The translations under genes and the position numbers were made by a program. Below are positions 39,801-53,100 of a stretch of 64,000 nt of DNA, one piece after another. Under the pieces are notes generated by a model. The model made no database searches, was not told the DNA's origin, and was given only the letters and a program-made list of their open reading frames with translations. Where the stretch lies: contig CAJNDS010002546.1 in the NCBI GenBank assembly GCA_905221605.1, positions 298,089 to 362,088 on the forward strand. The letters are read 5' to 3'. How positions within the stretch are numbered: the stretch's first letter is position 1; the number at the start of each line of letters is the position of its first letter. The DNA comes from Symbiodinium natans. Its lineage: Eukaryota > Sar > Dinophyceae > Suessiales > Symbiodiniaceae.

Positions 39801-42800
39801 TTCACACACAAGGCGGGCCCCACAAACCCCCAAAGCCTTGAAGGCCCAGGGGTTCATGGGGCCCGAAAACCCTAAACCCTAAACCCTAAACCCTAAACCC
39901 TAAACCCTAAACCCTAAACCCTAAACCCCCTGCCCTGAGCCCTAAACCGGGTTTGTCTCCTATATACTCGACGACGCCCTTAGCCCTGTACTGGTCCCTC
40001 CACGAGGTTTGGGCTTAGGGTTTGGGGTTTAGGGTTTCAGGGTTTCAGGGTTTCAGGGTTCAGGGTTTAGGGGCCTCATAAGTTTTCCTCTTTTTTTTTG
40101 TGGGGGGGGGGGGGGGGGGTCGAGGTTCAGGTTTTCGAGGTTTGGGGCGTAGGGCCGTTTAGGGTTTCCGTGGTTTGGGGTTTGCAAATAGCGCCCCTTA
40201 TTCTGTGCCCCGTACTCAGAGAGGTTACCCTAAACTCAAACCCTGTATCCTAAACCCGAAACCCTAAACCCTGAACCCTCAACCCTAAACCCTCAACAGA
40301 AGGCCCACGCCTGGTGGACCTCCGAGAGTGGTGTCCTGGATGCCGTGGTCCTCGTGGGGCCGACGCCAAAGTCGGTGTCCGGGTCGGGGGCCTGGGAGCT
40401 CCTCTGTGCCGAGGGTAGCCCTAAACCCTAAACCCTAAACCCTAAACCCCAAACCCCAAACCCTAAACCCTAAACCCTAACCCCAGGGTTTGTGGAGCAC
40501 ACTTGGGTGGTCCTTGGCTTTAGTTGTTGTTTCGGGTGGGGTGGGGTTGGGGTTTCATTGTATATAGATTTCGGGTTTACGGTCTACTTTGTAGCTGAAT
40601 CAGTACACTTTACACTTTTTGGGATACTATAATCCTCTATGGAACTGAAAGTGTGCACTTTGTTGGGGCTTATGGACTCAGCAACTAAGCCTAGGGTTTA
40701 GGGTTTAGGGTTTAGGGTTTAGGGTTCAGGGTTCAGGGTTCAGGTTTAGGGTTTAGGGTTTAGGGTTTAGGGTTTAGGAAGCTTTGTGGGTTGGCATCGG
40801 GAGCTGGCAGTCTTGCAGGTGTGGCTCACAGTGTCTTTCGCTGGAATCGGGCCTTGGTCTGTCGTCCTTCTTGCTGTGCTCTACTGCTCTTGCTCTACTG
40901 CTCTTGCTCTAGTATAGGTGTTGCAATAGTTGCTTTTCTTAGGGTAGTTTAGGGTTTAGGGCTTGAGGTTTAGGGTTGAGGGTTATACTCTTGCTCTACA
41001 CCTCTCCTCTCTCTCTCTCTCTGTCTCTCTGAGGCGCTCCCCCCCTCTCGCTCTCTCGCTCTCTCGCTCTCTCTCGATTTCTCCCACAGACTCTCCATAC
41101 TCTCTTTGAAAGAGACTTCACCCTGACCCTAAGGAACGGTCCCCACACTTGCAACCAACCCCAAACCGTATCAAGCCCTACATTGGGGCGGTTTCCCAAA
41201 ATAGGGGCTCTTGGCATAATAAAGGGGTACCTCTATGTGCCGCATCCCAAAAAAAACCTTCCCTTGCGAGGCAGTTCCACGACCTAACAGGGCACGCGCC
41301 CATGCCGGGTATGTGGGCCTTGGGACACTTGGTAGCCCAGGGGCAACTTTTTACCCTTTTTCTTTGGTTCTGGATTCTCTCATGAAGTAACCAACCCCAG
41401 AAAGGGCACCCTAACCCTAAACTCTAAACGCTAAACCCTAAACCCGCGTGCTGGGCTACCGAGGAAAGCACCAGTGCCGCTGGAACTACATGAGCGAGAA
41501 GGCTGGTGGGGTATCGCGTACACCTAGTTGTGGTGTTTTATGCTTGTATAAGGGTAGTTACATGGGCCCTGGATATGCTCTCTCACCTCCTTTAAAGGGT
41601 TTTAAAGGGTTCTGATGTATGGGCGCTTGGGTTGTATAGGGTATACAAGGGGTATGTATGATGCCGGTGACCCCCCCCCCCCCCAATGGTAACCCCCCCT
41701 CACCCCCCCCCCCCCGGCCTTGGTTGTGGATTGGTTTTAGGGTTTAGGGTTTATAATTTAGGATTAGGGTTTTGGGTTTAGGGTTTAGGCTTCAGGGTTT
41801 TTGGTTTAGGGTTAGGGTTTCGGGTTTAGGGTTTAGGGTTTAGGGTTTAGGGTTTAGGGTTTAGGGTTTCGGGTTTAGGGTTTAGGGTTTAGGGTTTAGG
41901 GTTTAGGGTTAGGGTCTAGGGTTTAGGGTTTAGGGTTTAGGGTTTAGGGTTTTTTTTTTGGGGGGGGGGAAGCACATAAGGGGTCCCCGTTCAAGGGTCC
42001 ATACGAAGGGACCATGTAACTACCCTAAGAGCTTGGGGTTCAGTGTTTTCATGTCATGTGGGTTCTGCGGGGTTTATAGGTCTTCTTGGTGCGCCAGAGT
42101 TTTTTTCTGCGGGACGGCATTGATGTGGTGCTGCCTCCGATTCAGGCTCAGAGGATCAAATTGCACCTCTGGCTCTGGAGTCCTATCGCACTTCTTCCAA
42201 GGAGGCAACCTGGTTCCTTTCTTGGACTGTTAGTTTGCGGCAATCGGGTGCCCAGTACTATGTGCTTCGCATCTCTCTTTGACCTTCTTTCTTGACAGGA
42301 CGTGATGGTTTCCGGAAGAGAGGGAGTCGGGTGGACGAGTCATCCGGCATTGGTGATGGCTCATCTTTACAACCTTCAAGCAGCTGTCGCCTGTGACTCA
42401 TGGGGCCGGACTTGTCGCGAGAACTGCATACAAAGCGTTGAATCCTCCATCGCGATTACAGACCACCTCTTGCTCTTCCGTGGCAGGTTGGTGCACTACA
42501 CCTCTGACACGTGCCGAATCAAGATCACCCACCGATATGCACAAAAGTTTGAACATGCTGGCAAATCTAAGTGCTTCCAGCCCTTTAAGGATTCCTAAGA
42601 ATGACCCAATTGTAGTATAGGGTACTCTTTGGGGGTTCTGCTTCTTTGGATCCTCCCAGTGGTCTGGGTACACCCCACCCTAAACCCTTAACCCTTGAAC
42701 CCTAAACCCTACACCCTAAATCCTAAACCTTAAACCCTGATTCCTTTCACTGCTTAGGGTTTCGGGGCAAGCAGGATGTCGCCACTGTCGACAGCATGTA

Positions 42801-45800
42801 CGACAAGTACGACATCCCCTACGACACGATCTGGCCCAGTTCTCATGCATGCTGTAGGGTTTCGGGTTTAGGGGGATTAGGGTTTAGGGTTTAGGGTTTA
42901 GGGTTTAGGGTTTAGGGTTTAGGGTTTAGGTGCCGATGTAGAACTCTACATCTGGGGGTATCATCGAGGTTTTGGCTCCCTCAACTCCTGCTTGTAGGGC
43001 TGCTGCATGGGAGGGCCCATGCATGGGGTGTGGAGTTTAGGGCTAAACCCTAAACCCTAAACCCTAAACCCTAAACCCTAAACCCTAAACCCTAAACCCT
43101 AAATCCTAAACCCAAGGCTGTCTGGGTTTTGGGCTTAGATTTTTAGGGGCTTCGCATGTCCTCGTCCCTGACCTCCCTGCCGCAAAGGCTCGACATCGAA
43201 CACACCGATGGCAAGGCGTACTTCTCGCAGCAGCCTCACAGTGCATGGAAACAAGTCGGGAGGAGCTTGCAGGGGCTTGTGATGAAGCAAAAAAGCCCTG
43301 AACCCTAAACCCTAAACCCTAAACCCTAAACCCTAAAGCTGTCTGAGCCCTGGACCACCCTAAGCCTTAACAGCTCAAGGGATTGTACCCTTGGGTTTAG
43401 AGTTTAGGGTTTAGGGTTTAGGGTTCAGGGTTTAGGGTTTAGGGTCTAGGGTCTAGGGTTTAGGGTTTAGGGTTTAGGGTTATACTGTACCTTGGACCCC
43501 TAAGGTTGTACCCTTGGGCTTGGGGACCCTTTTCAAAGATTCCTGGCAGAATATAATAAGGGTCATGTTTAGGACCCCTAAACCCTAAACCCTAAACCCT
43601 AAACCCTAAACCCTAAACCCTAAAGAGTAGATTCAGGGGAACCTTAAGGGGTACTACCTTAGGGGTACGAGTCTCAATCCCTTGATCCACAGCTGAAGGT
43701 GGAACGCTGCTGCCTTCCCGAACCCGAAGCAGATGGCGCGGCCCCTAGGGTTTAGGGTTTAGGGTTTAGGGTTTAGGGTTTAGGGTTTAGGGTTTAGGGT
43801 TTAGGGTTTAGGGTTTAGGGTTTAGGGTTTAGGGTTTAGGGTTGCCCCGAGTGGGTTTCAGTACTTATGCCGCGGCTTTCAGCCTTCATTTGGAGTTTGG
43901 GGGGCAGCGCTTTAACCTCAGCTTCCCAAACCTTCCCCCCAAGGACCTCAACCTCAAGCCTGAACCCTAAACCGTTTGTTGAACTTGCACCTCCAAAACC
44001 ATCGCCTCAACATACAGACCCAATCATCTACAGCCCCATTCGGTTATAAAATGTACAGATTGGGGCCTCACGGACGCACCCCCCCAAACCTACCTTAGAG
44101 CAACCCATATACTTTTACAGCAAAAAAGGGGCCTACGCCTTCACTATTCGGTGCTTGTACGTGTTTTAGGGCGTTGGGGCCACTGTGAACCTTAAAACTC
44201 TAAGCCCTAAACCCCCAAAACTGCCTGGCCCCCCAACCTTGAGAACAAACCCTAAACCCTAAACCCTAAACCCTAAACCCTAAACCCTAAACCCTAAACC
44301 CTAAACTCACCGAAAGACGGCCCTTGCTGAGATTGACAGCATCTCAGCAAAGAGACGGAAGTTCGTCAATGTGGTTGACCCCCACATCAAGAAGGAGTGG
44401 GGCTGGGATTGCATATAGGGTTGAGGGTTCAGTGCATTTTGGTTGTTCGCTGCTGGACTTATCTCATGACTTCTACTCTCTAGGTTGTCTGATGGTTTTC
44501 AGAGGTCTTGGGGAAAGGGTTTAAGGTTTAGGGTTTAGGGTTTAGGGTCTAGAGTTTAGGGTTTAGGGTTTAGGGTTTAGGGTGTACGTAAAGGTTCATA
44601 CTTTGAGGGTTCGGTTACCGTACGTTTCAGGGGGGGGCTACACAAGGTCACAAGGAGGACTAGCCATAAGTGGCGTAACGCAAGGGCCCTAAATTGGAGA
44701 AGCTCTTGCGACTTAATTTGTAAGTCTACTCAGTATCCCCTACAAACCCCGATTGCAATCCCCATAGCCCACCTTACTAGCCCTACTTACCAAGTCGCCA
44801 GGGCTACCAAGTAATTGGGTTACAAGTCCCCTAAACCCTAAACCCTAAACCCTAAACCCTAAACCCTAAACCCTAAACCCTAAACCCTAAACCCTAAACC
44901 CTAAACCCTAAACCCTAAACCCTAAACCCTAAACCCTAAACCTCAACTACAGTTCGCATATTTAACGGAAAGCCCGAATCCGTAAGCTACAGTTCGTAGT
45001 AGAAGGCCCCTGCCTTGCACCCTACACCCCAAACTTAGGGTTTAGGGTTTAGGGTTTAGGGGTTAGGGTTTAGGGCCCTAACCCCAAACCCCAAGCCCTT
45101 AATCCTAAACCCCAAACCCTCAACCCTCAATTGAGCCACGCGAACCCTGCACAAGGGCTCAGGACCTGGGACTGCGGGTTCAAGGGCTTAGGATCTGTTG
45201 CTATAGTCTGTAGCGTTTCGGAGTTAGGGGTTTAGAACCCTAAACCCTAAACCCTGAACCCTGAACCCTGCACCCTGAACCCTGAACCCTGAACCGTGTA
45301 GTTGGAGTGCATCGGGTTTTAGGGTCTACAGGCTAGAAGGGCTGAAGGTTCAGGGCCTTGTTGCAGGAGGAGAAGTTCCACGTCTACCGTGAGGCCACGG
45401 GATCGAGGGCTTGGGAATCATGACCCAGAGGGTCCAGATGTAGTACTATTATGAAAGGAGGTACCCCTAAACCCTAAACCCTAAACCCTAATAGTACTAC
45501 CTATGGACCCTCTGGTCAGCGAAGGCGGTGCTTCCCGGATCCTTGTGGAGCGGCCGAACTCTCTTTAAGGGACTTCTTGGGGTTTAGGGTTTAGGGTTTA
45601 GGGCTTAGTGTTTGGGGTTTAGGGTTTAGGGTTTAGGGGTTCAGGGTTTGGGGAATATCCGGCGCTCAAAATCGTAGCTTCAAGGTCATCAAACGGTTGG
45701 CAGGACTTCTGGGGGGACTCGGAGCTTCTGACTTTGCCCCAAACTGAGGGTTTAGGGTTTAGGGTTTAGGGTTACTTGAGTTCAATCCCAGACCCCAAAA

Positions 45801-47076
45801 AGCCCTGCACCTTCGGCCACACCACGTCCCCTAAGCCTTAAACCTTAAACCTTAAACCCTAAACCCTAAACCCTAAACCCCCAAAACGAGGTCCGGGACA
45901 AAGGCCTCTTTGTCAAGAAGGTCAGCTACAAGCAGATGGACGATCCTACCGATGTGCGGTGGCCGAGACTAGGGTATGTAAGGGGTATACGTAGGGACCC
46001 CTGGGAGATCCCTAATCTTATTCTCTAAATAACCCCTATATAACCCAACCCTTGTATAGACCTTATATATGTCCCCATAGACCTAAGTAGCTCCCAAATA
46101 ACCCCCAAAGAACCCCTAAGGTCCCTTATATTCGGTAAACTTCGATTCAACCCTGGCCCTAGCAAAATCCCTAAACCCTCAACCCCAAAACCTCAACCCT
46201 CAACCCACCACCCCTACCGAGCCTTTCACCCCTACGCCCTAAACCCTCAACCCTAAGCCCTAAACCCCAAACCCTAATCCCCTAAACCCCTAAACCCCAA
46301 ACCCTAAACCCTAAACCCCAAACCCTAAGCCCAAAGGCCAAGCCGGCCGACTGGGTCGAGGAAGCCAAGATTGCGGACCCTAGCGCCTCGCAGCCGCCCG
46401 AAGCTGGGCAGGGCTTTCATTTATTGTTTAGGGTTTAGGGTTTAGGGTATATGAGGGTTTCATAGGGTTTCATAGGGTTTATGTGGTTTATATGGTTTGT
46501 AGGGTTTATAGGGTTTATAGGGTTTGTAGGATTTACAGGATTTATAGGCATCATGGGTTGATATAGTTTATGGGGTGTATGGGGTTTATGGGGTTTATGG
46601 GGTTTATGGGGTTTATGGGGTTTGTAGCGTTTATGGGGTTTAGAGGGTTTAGGGTTTATAGGGTTTGTAGGTGTTAAGGGAGTTTTTTGGGGATGTCATA
46701 TTTTGAGTGTTTTAGGGATTCTTGGGGTTTTCAAAAGTTTCACGTTTTGGAGACCTTTTGGGATTTAGGTTATAGGGTTTCGCAACTTCTGCGTTTGTAG
46801 CGGAAGGTGTTTTTTGGGCTGAGGGTTTATTATGTTTCAGGCCTTCGTTGTGGTTTGCTAAAGTTTGTGCTCATGGTTTGGTAAAGGTTGTGCTCATGGG
46901 TTGGGCCCTCGACACCCTAAGCCCTAAACCCTAAACCCTAAACGTACAGTACTGTGTACATAATTCTATACTATGGTATGTGCTTGCTGTATACTGTACA
47001 TTACGCTGTACCTATTTGCAAAATCTCTTACGCAGTAAATCACTTCGTGTATAGTGTGTGTGTATGTACATATATG

Positions 47077-47117
<41 letters not shown>

Positions 47118-50100
47118 TTCATATTTGCAGAGCATATGCTTTTGCAAGCATGCGCCTCACGACATTCTCCGGTGCTGCAGTACGAATAAAAAGACGACTC
47201 GTGCCTCTCACCACGCGCCCGAGTTTGGCGATGTGGCAAAGTTGCGACACGAAGTATACATTCTTCCATGTCCGTTTCCACTGTGGAATGCGGAATGCGG
47301 GGAAGATGATCCACGCCGGCCTCGACAGACTGCCTGCAATGAGGAGCACACAGGCGGAGGAGTCGCAGACGCCCCGGAGCCTGCGAATCCCCGCAACAGC
47401 CAGGATGTGAAACCTTCGGAGCATCGCGAAGCTACCAAGTTAGCAACAAAAAATGTCGGGCCTTTCTCGCAATATATTTGCCGTCGCATTCTTTTTGTTT
47501 GTTTCGCAGAATCTTGCGCGGCCTCGATTCCTTAAACGCCTCATGCTCATAGTCCTTAGTAGGGATGATCATAGGGATCATAATATGGATTATAATCGGG
47601 ATTCGACTGGGGATTCTAATAGGGATGGGGCACTAGAATCCCAATCAAGGACTGTTCGTAAAAGGGGGAACATCCCAACCCTAAACCCTCAACCGGTTTC
47701 CCTCAGCCCCCCCAATGGTCCCTTAGTATGGGCCCTGAAAAGGGTTCCCCTTACATGCCCTATGCGAAATCATGGCCCTTACATCAGAACCCTTTCAAGA
47801 GGGTCAGGGACCATCTTAAGGCCTATAAACCTAAACCCTAAACCCTAAACCCTAAACCCTAAACCCTAAACCCTAAAAACCCCAAAACCCAGTCCTTCAA
47901 TCGCACGCCACCCGGGCCTAGGAGTGGAATACGGAAGAGGACGGAGCGTGGGTCGCCCCACAGATCGACAACCCCGCCTACAAGGGGGAGTGTCGCTGGC
48001 AAGATTGAGGTTTAGGGTTTAGGGTTTAGGGTTTAGGGTTTAGGGGTCAGGGCTAGGGGTTTAGGGTTTAGGAAGGACTAGCCCTAAACCCTAAACCTTG
48101 GCTCAAATCTTTCCCGGAGGCTTGTGGTTAGCTTTGGCTCAGGGAGGGGCCGTAAGGTTCAGGGTGTTTTGGGGTTCCCTAAACCTCCTACACTCCTAAA
48201 CCCTATACCTCCTAAACCCTAGACCCTAGACCCTAGACCCTAGACCCTAAACCCTAAACCCTAAACCCTAAACCCTAAACCCTAAACCCAGCAGTTCCCC
48301 TGAGCCAGGTGGAAGCCGAGGAGGGTGAACGACCCCAACCCAGAGCTCTCGGACTTCGAGGGGCGCGGATCCTGGCAGTTCTTCCGGTAGAGGCGTTTTT
48401 TAGGATGTTTTTTTGGAGGTTGAGGGTTTAGGGTTTAGGGTTTAGGGTTTAGGGTTTAGGGTTTAGGGTTTAGGGTTTAGGGTTTAGGGTGCATTTTGGG
48501 GCCTAGGGTTTAAGGCTTCAGGTTTGTGGATTCACCTCATTGTTTAACAAGCCCAAACGCAATCCCCAAATCAAACAATCAGGCCCCAAAGCTCTAAAGC
48601 GATGAAGCCCGAAGGCCCGAAAGCCCGAGTCCTAAAGATCTACAGCTCCAAAGCTCTGAAGCTCTAAAGACTCTAAAGCTCTGAACCGGGTTAGGCTCTT
48701 GGCTAGGGATATGGGGTTAGGTTTTAGGGATTAGGGTTTAGGGTGGGTTTGGGGTGTCTTTCGGGATTACATTTTCATGTTCAGGGCAAGGGGGAGTTGG
48801 CTCTCCTTTTTGGGTGGCTTGGCGAGGTTTCAGGGTTTCAGGGTCTTCGGGGTTTTGCCTCAAAGAAGCCTTGCCCTTAGGTGGTGTTGGCCTGGAACAT
48901 CGCTGTATCCCGACTTCACGGTGGCCGTAGCAGCATTTGTTGCCAACTGAGGGTTCGGGCTGCCGCTTCGGAGTTTTAACCGGCGAGTTTGGGCGTTGAT
49001 TTTGGGATGAGGTGTTGGGGTTCAAGGACCTTAGCACCCCAAGGGGCCTGAACCGCAAGGGGCTTCAAGTCCGGCTGTTCTAAGGAAAGGTCCGCGTTTA
49101 GGCAGCTTTCTCACTGAGCCCCTTCGGGAACACAGCTCTCCGGCGAAAGGGGACTAAACCCTAAACCCTAAACCCTAAACCCTAAACCCTAAACCCTAAA
49201 CCCTAAACCCTAAACCCGAGGTTGCAATCACCCGTGGCATGGCTCAATCTGTGGGCGCCCCGCCCCCGGCCCCCCCCACCCCGCCCCTCCTGCTCAACTA
49301 CAGTTTAGGGTTTAAGGGCAGATAGGTACATGAGCCCCTGGGGGCTCAAGAAGCCTACCGAGCTGGAGCTCCCGAGGTAGAGTTTTTCTTTGGCAAGATA
49401 TCATCATGCACGCGAAGCACGCAACTCACTCAACCATTGTCATCAAGGAGAGCTTCTGCGTAGTAGCAATGACTGCAATGGTGCACAGAAATTAAAAACA
49501 GACTTGTAACATCAGTTCTACCAATGAAAATGTGATTCTACTGGCACTACTAAACCCTCAACCCAACCCCAAAACCCTAGGTAGGCCCTTGGGACATTTT
49601 GAATTTTCCCTTATTGGGTTTGATGTTTTTCAGAGGGTTTTAAGGGCCATGCTAGAACCCCGAAAACCCCCAGCAACAAATCCAAAACAGGATCCCGCGA
49701 TGCGCGAGTACTGGGGCTCGCAGTTCGCGCTGGACAAGTACACGGGCACGAACGGAGACACCTACATCTGGTCGCTGGGTTGCAGCGCAAGGTTCAAGGT
49801 TTAGGGCTTTAGGGTTTAGGGTTGAGGGTTTAAGGGTTTGGTTTCGGGCCACTTGAGGGTTCGGAGTTTAGGGTTTTAGGGTCTTAGGGTTTTAGGGTCT
49901 TAGGGGTTTTAGGGTTTCAGGGTTTTAAGGCTATAGGATTTTAGGATCAAGGTTTGTCAAGGTTTCGGGTTTAGGGTTTTCAGGTCTTTGAAGAGGTTCG
50001 AAGATTCCCAGAGGTTCCATCTGTAGTACTCCTATGCAGGTTAAACACCTGAGCCGCGACTAAGGATGTTGGTGTGTTTGAACGAATAGGATGAACGGAC

Positions 50101-53100
50101 GCAGCTACTGTTCGGCTTAGGTTCGGGGCCTGGGATTCAGGATGTTGCGCAAGTAGTACTCTGATTCCCCTTTTTACGTTGGCAACCCTATAGCAGGAAA
50201 TTATTGTACAGTACTTCGTGCCCACAAAACCCCCTAAACCCAAAACCCGAAGCCCTGAACCATTTCCAGAAGTCACAGAAGGTTCAGGATTCATAAGCAC
50301 TTGGGCACGGTTTCATGGCTCCAGGTACGAACCGCAGATGCTAGGAAGTAGAGCGGGTTTAGGGTTTTGAGCTTAGGGTTCACTGCTTGTCGTTGCCTTG
50401 CTATAGATAGCTCCTTGGGATCTTCAGATTTATCTTACGTGCATAGGTGTTGGGGGTGTGTCGCGAGAACTTCTCTTGCGCAAGTCGCTTAGCTAGCCCT
50501 GTTGAAAGCCCAAATGGGTCTAGGGTTTGGGTTCATTTATGGTTTACGGCTAAACCCTAAGCCCTAAACCCTAGGCCAGAACCCCTAAACCCTAAACCCT
50601 AAACCCTGAACCCTGAACCCTGAACCCTAAACCCTAAACCCTAAACCCTGAACCCTAGGGAGCTTGAGCCATAACAGAGTCTAAGAACCGACCTGGGATC
50701 GAACCTGACGTTTACACCTCTTGGGCAATCTCAGTTTAGGGTTTAGGGTTTAGGGTTTAGGGTTGAGTTTCTAGGATCCAGAGTAGGCTCCGCTTTGGGC
50801 TTGGGGGGCTGGGGTTTAGGGTTTAGGGTTTAGGGTTCAGGGTTCAGGGTTTAGGGTTTAGGGTTTAGGGTTTAGGGTTTAGGGTTTACGGTTTGAGCTT
50901 CAGGGTTTCTTGGGATCCAGAGGAGGCCTTTACTCCTCTTGTTCAGGGTTGAGGTTCCCTTCTACGGCTCGAAGCCCCTTCAAACCAAAAAGGGTTTAGG
51001 GTTTAGGGTTTAGGGTTTACTCCTAGGTTACTCTTGGGTCTAGTCTCAGTTTCGAATTTTTCGCTCTTCACATTCGGTGGACACAACTGTGTCCGAATCC
51101 AAACCCCTACGGAAGCACCACCTGCATGGACAACCAACTGCAAGGGGTTGATCTGAGTTGTAGTCACCTTTTCGTTCTCTGCTAGAGTCTGCTTATATGA
51201 GAAATACGTAACAAAAAAGGGACCACAATTTAGGTCCCCCTAACGCCCAGGAACGACATGAACGAGCCATCCGTCTTCAATGGCCCAGAGGCCTTCTAAG
51301 GGTTTAGGGTTTAGGGTTTGAGGCCTTCCAAGGGTTTTGGGTGAATTTAGGGTTTAAGGTTTGAGACCTTCTAAGGATTTTGGGTTTAGGGTTTAGGGTT
51401 TGAGGCCTTCTAAGGGTTTAGGGTTTAGGGTTTGAGGCCTTCTAAGGTTTTTGGGTTACGGTTTATAGGGTTTAGGGTTTGAGGCCTTCTAAGGTTTTCG
51501 GGTGAGGGTTTAGAGGGTTTAGAGGGTTTGGGTTTAATACCCGGTTGCAAATATCCGAAATCCTAAGCCCCAAAGCCTACCCTCGATAGGCCAGCCTGGC
51601 CAATCGTGTTTGCGAGCGCGCGCGCGCGCAGACGTGAGCAGCGGGAGCGCAACACCAGGCTGTTCCGATCTTTTGGGCAGCTTAAGCCCCCAAGCCCGGA
51701 TCCATCCTGAGTCCCTAAGCCTCACACTCTGACACCCCAATCCTTCTCAAGAAGTTCCACCGTTCAGGGGGGTACTGCCCTCCAAACCCTAAACCCTAAA
51801 CCTTAAACCCTAAACCCTAAACCCTAAACCCTAAACCCTAAACCCTAAACCCTAAACCCGCCTAATGAAACCCTCAAGGTCGCAGCGCGGGCTTGGGGAC
51901 CCTTCTTGGAGTGTATCAAGGGTTTAGGGTTTAGGGTTTAGGGTTTAGGGTTTAGGGTTTAGGGTTTAGGGTTTAGGGTTTAGGGTTTGGGGGCTTGGGG
52001 GCCCTTCGTGGAATGTATTCAGGCTTTAGGGTCTAGGAGTGGAATAAGGGCACCCTTTCTGGATACATCCTTGGGGGGTACCTTGACACTAGGTACCCTA
52101 AACTTTCCTAAACCCTAACCCGAAATCCTAACTAAACCCTGAACCCTAAACCCTAAACCCTAAACCCTAAACCCTAAACCCCAAACCATAACCCCTCAGT
52201 GCCACACTCTCCGACCTCAACAGGTGACCATGCCCCGAGATGCCGTTCACCCCAATGGAATGGTCGAGCACCGGGATGTGCACAACATGTGCGCTGCGCT
52301 TATGGGGTGTTTGGGGGTTTAGGGCTTAGGGTTTAGGGTTTGGGTTTAGGGTTTTGGGCTTAGGGCTTAGGGCTTAGGATTCATTCGGTTCGTGCCGGGT
52401 GTTCCGTGCGGTTATTGTTGATGTAGGGCTCTGGGATTGAGGTTAAGGCGCTGAAGAGCTTAAGGGCCAGTTTCCTTTTTGGGTTCGCTGAGACTCTTCC
52501 TGCGCTAGCTAGAATGTAACGGTTTGTTCTGCAAGGTACCAAAGTGCAGCCCAGGGTAAGGCTACAGCTTTATCACTTTACAAGTTTAGGGTTCCTCTAA
52601 TTTCATATTGAGGGAGCCAAAATTTAGACGTTTGTTGCGGGGTTAAAGAGCAACCAAGAAGACTTCACCAGGTCCCCCGGAAAGTTCTTACACCGTGTTT
52701 AGGGTTTAGGGTTTGGGATTTAGGGTTTAGGGTTTAGGGTTTAGGGCAAGCCGTGAGACTTGTCCTTCCCGAGTCTCCAGGCACAGGTAGTATTTGTAGA
52801 CTTTACGTCCCAGAGTCGGTGTTTTTTCATTTTGGTATAGGGTCTAGGGTTTAGGGTTTAGGGTTTAGGGTTTAGGGTTTAGGGTTTAGGGTTTAGGGTT
52901 TATTTCTACTTAGTGCCCCAATCAGGTTTGTCAAAGGGCTACTCAACCCAGACAATCCATCTGTAGGAGCTAGTAGGAAGTAGCTAGCCCAAAGCATTCG
53001 GACACCGCTGTCGCTGTAGTGTTGTTTTGCTCCTACGTACTCCTGTTATTGTACTGAGCTGAGTGAGTACACTTTACTGAAAGTGTACATTTTTTGGGGC

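Noticed and set aside
41446-41468. Reading exon 6 from VLGYRGK
   Set aside because: Exon 5 already supplies the equivalent LGH segment, and the fitting acceptor is later, at AAAG or CCAG.
46954-47535. ORFs of up to 193 codons over the AT/GT microsatellite
   Set aside because: Open on both strands, translation dominated by microsatellite residues, inside the intron between two P-domain exons.
45891-48386. Independent calreticulin gene nested in a glucosidase intron
   Set aside because: Not excluded, but disfavoured. The junction exon carries GH31 sequence, the P-domain segments stay in phase, and no calreticulin N-domain, KDEL-type end or own start is visible.
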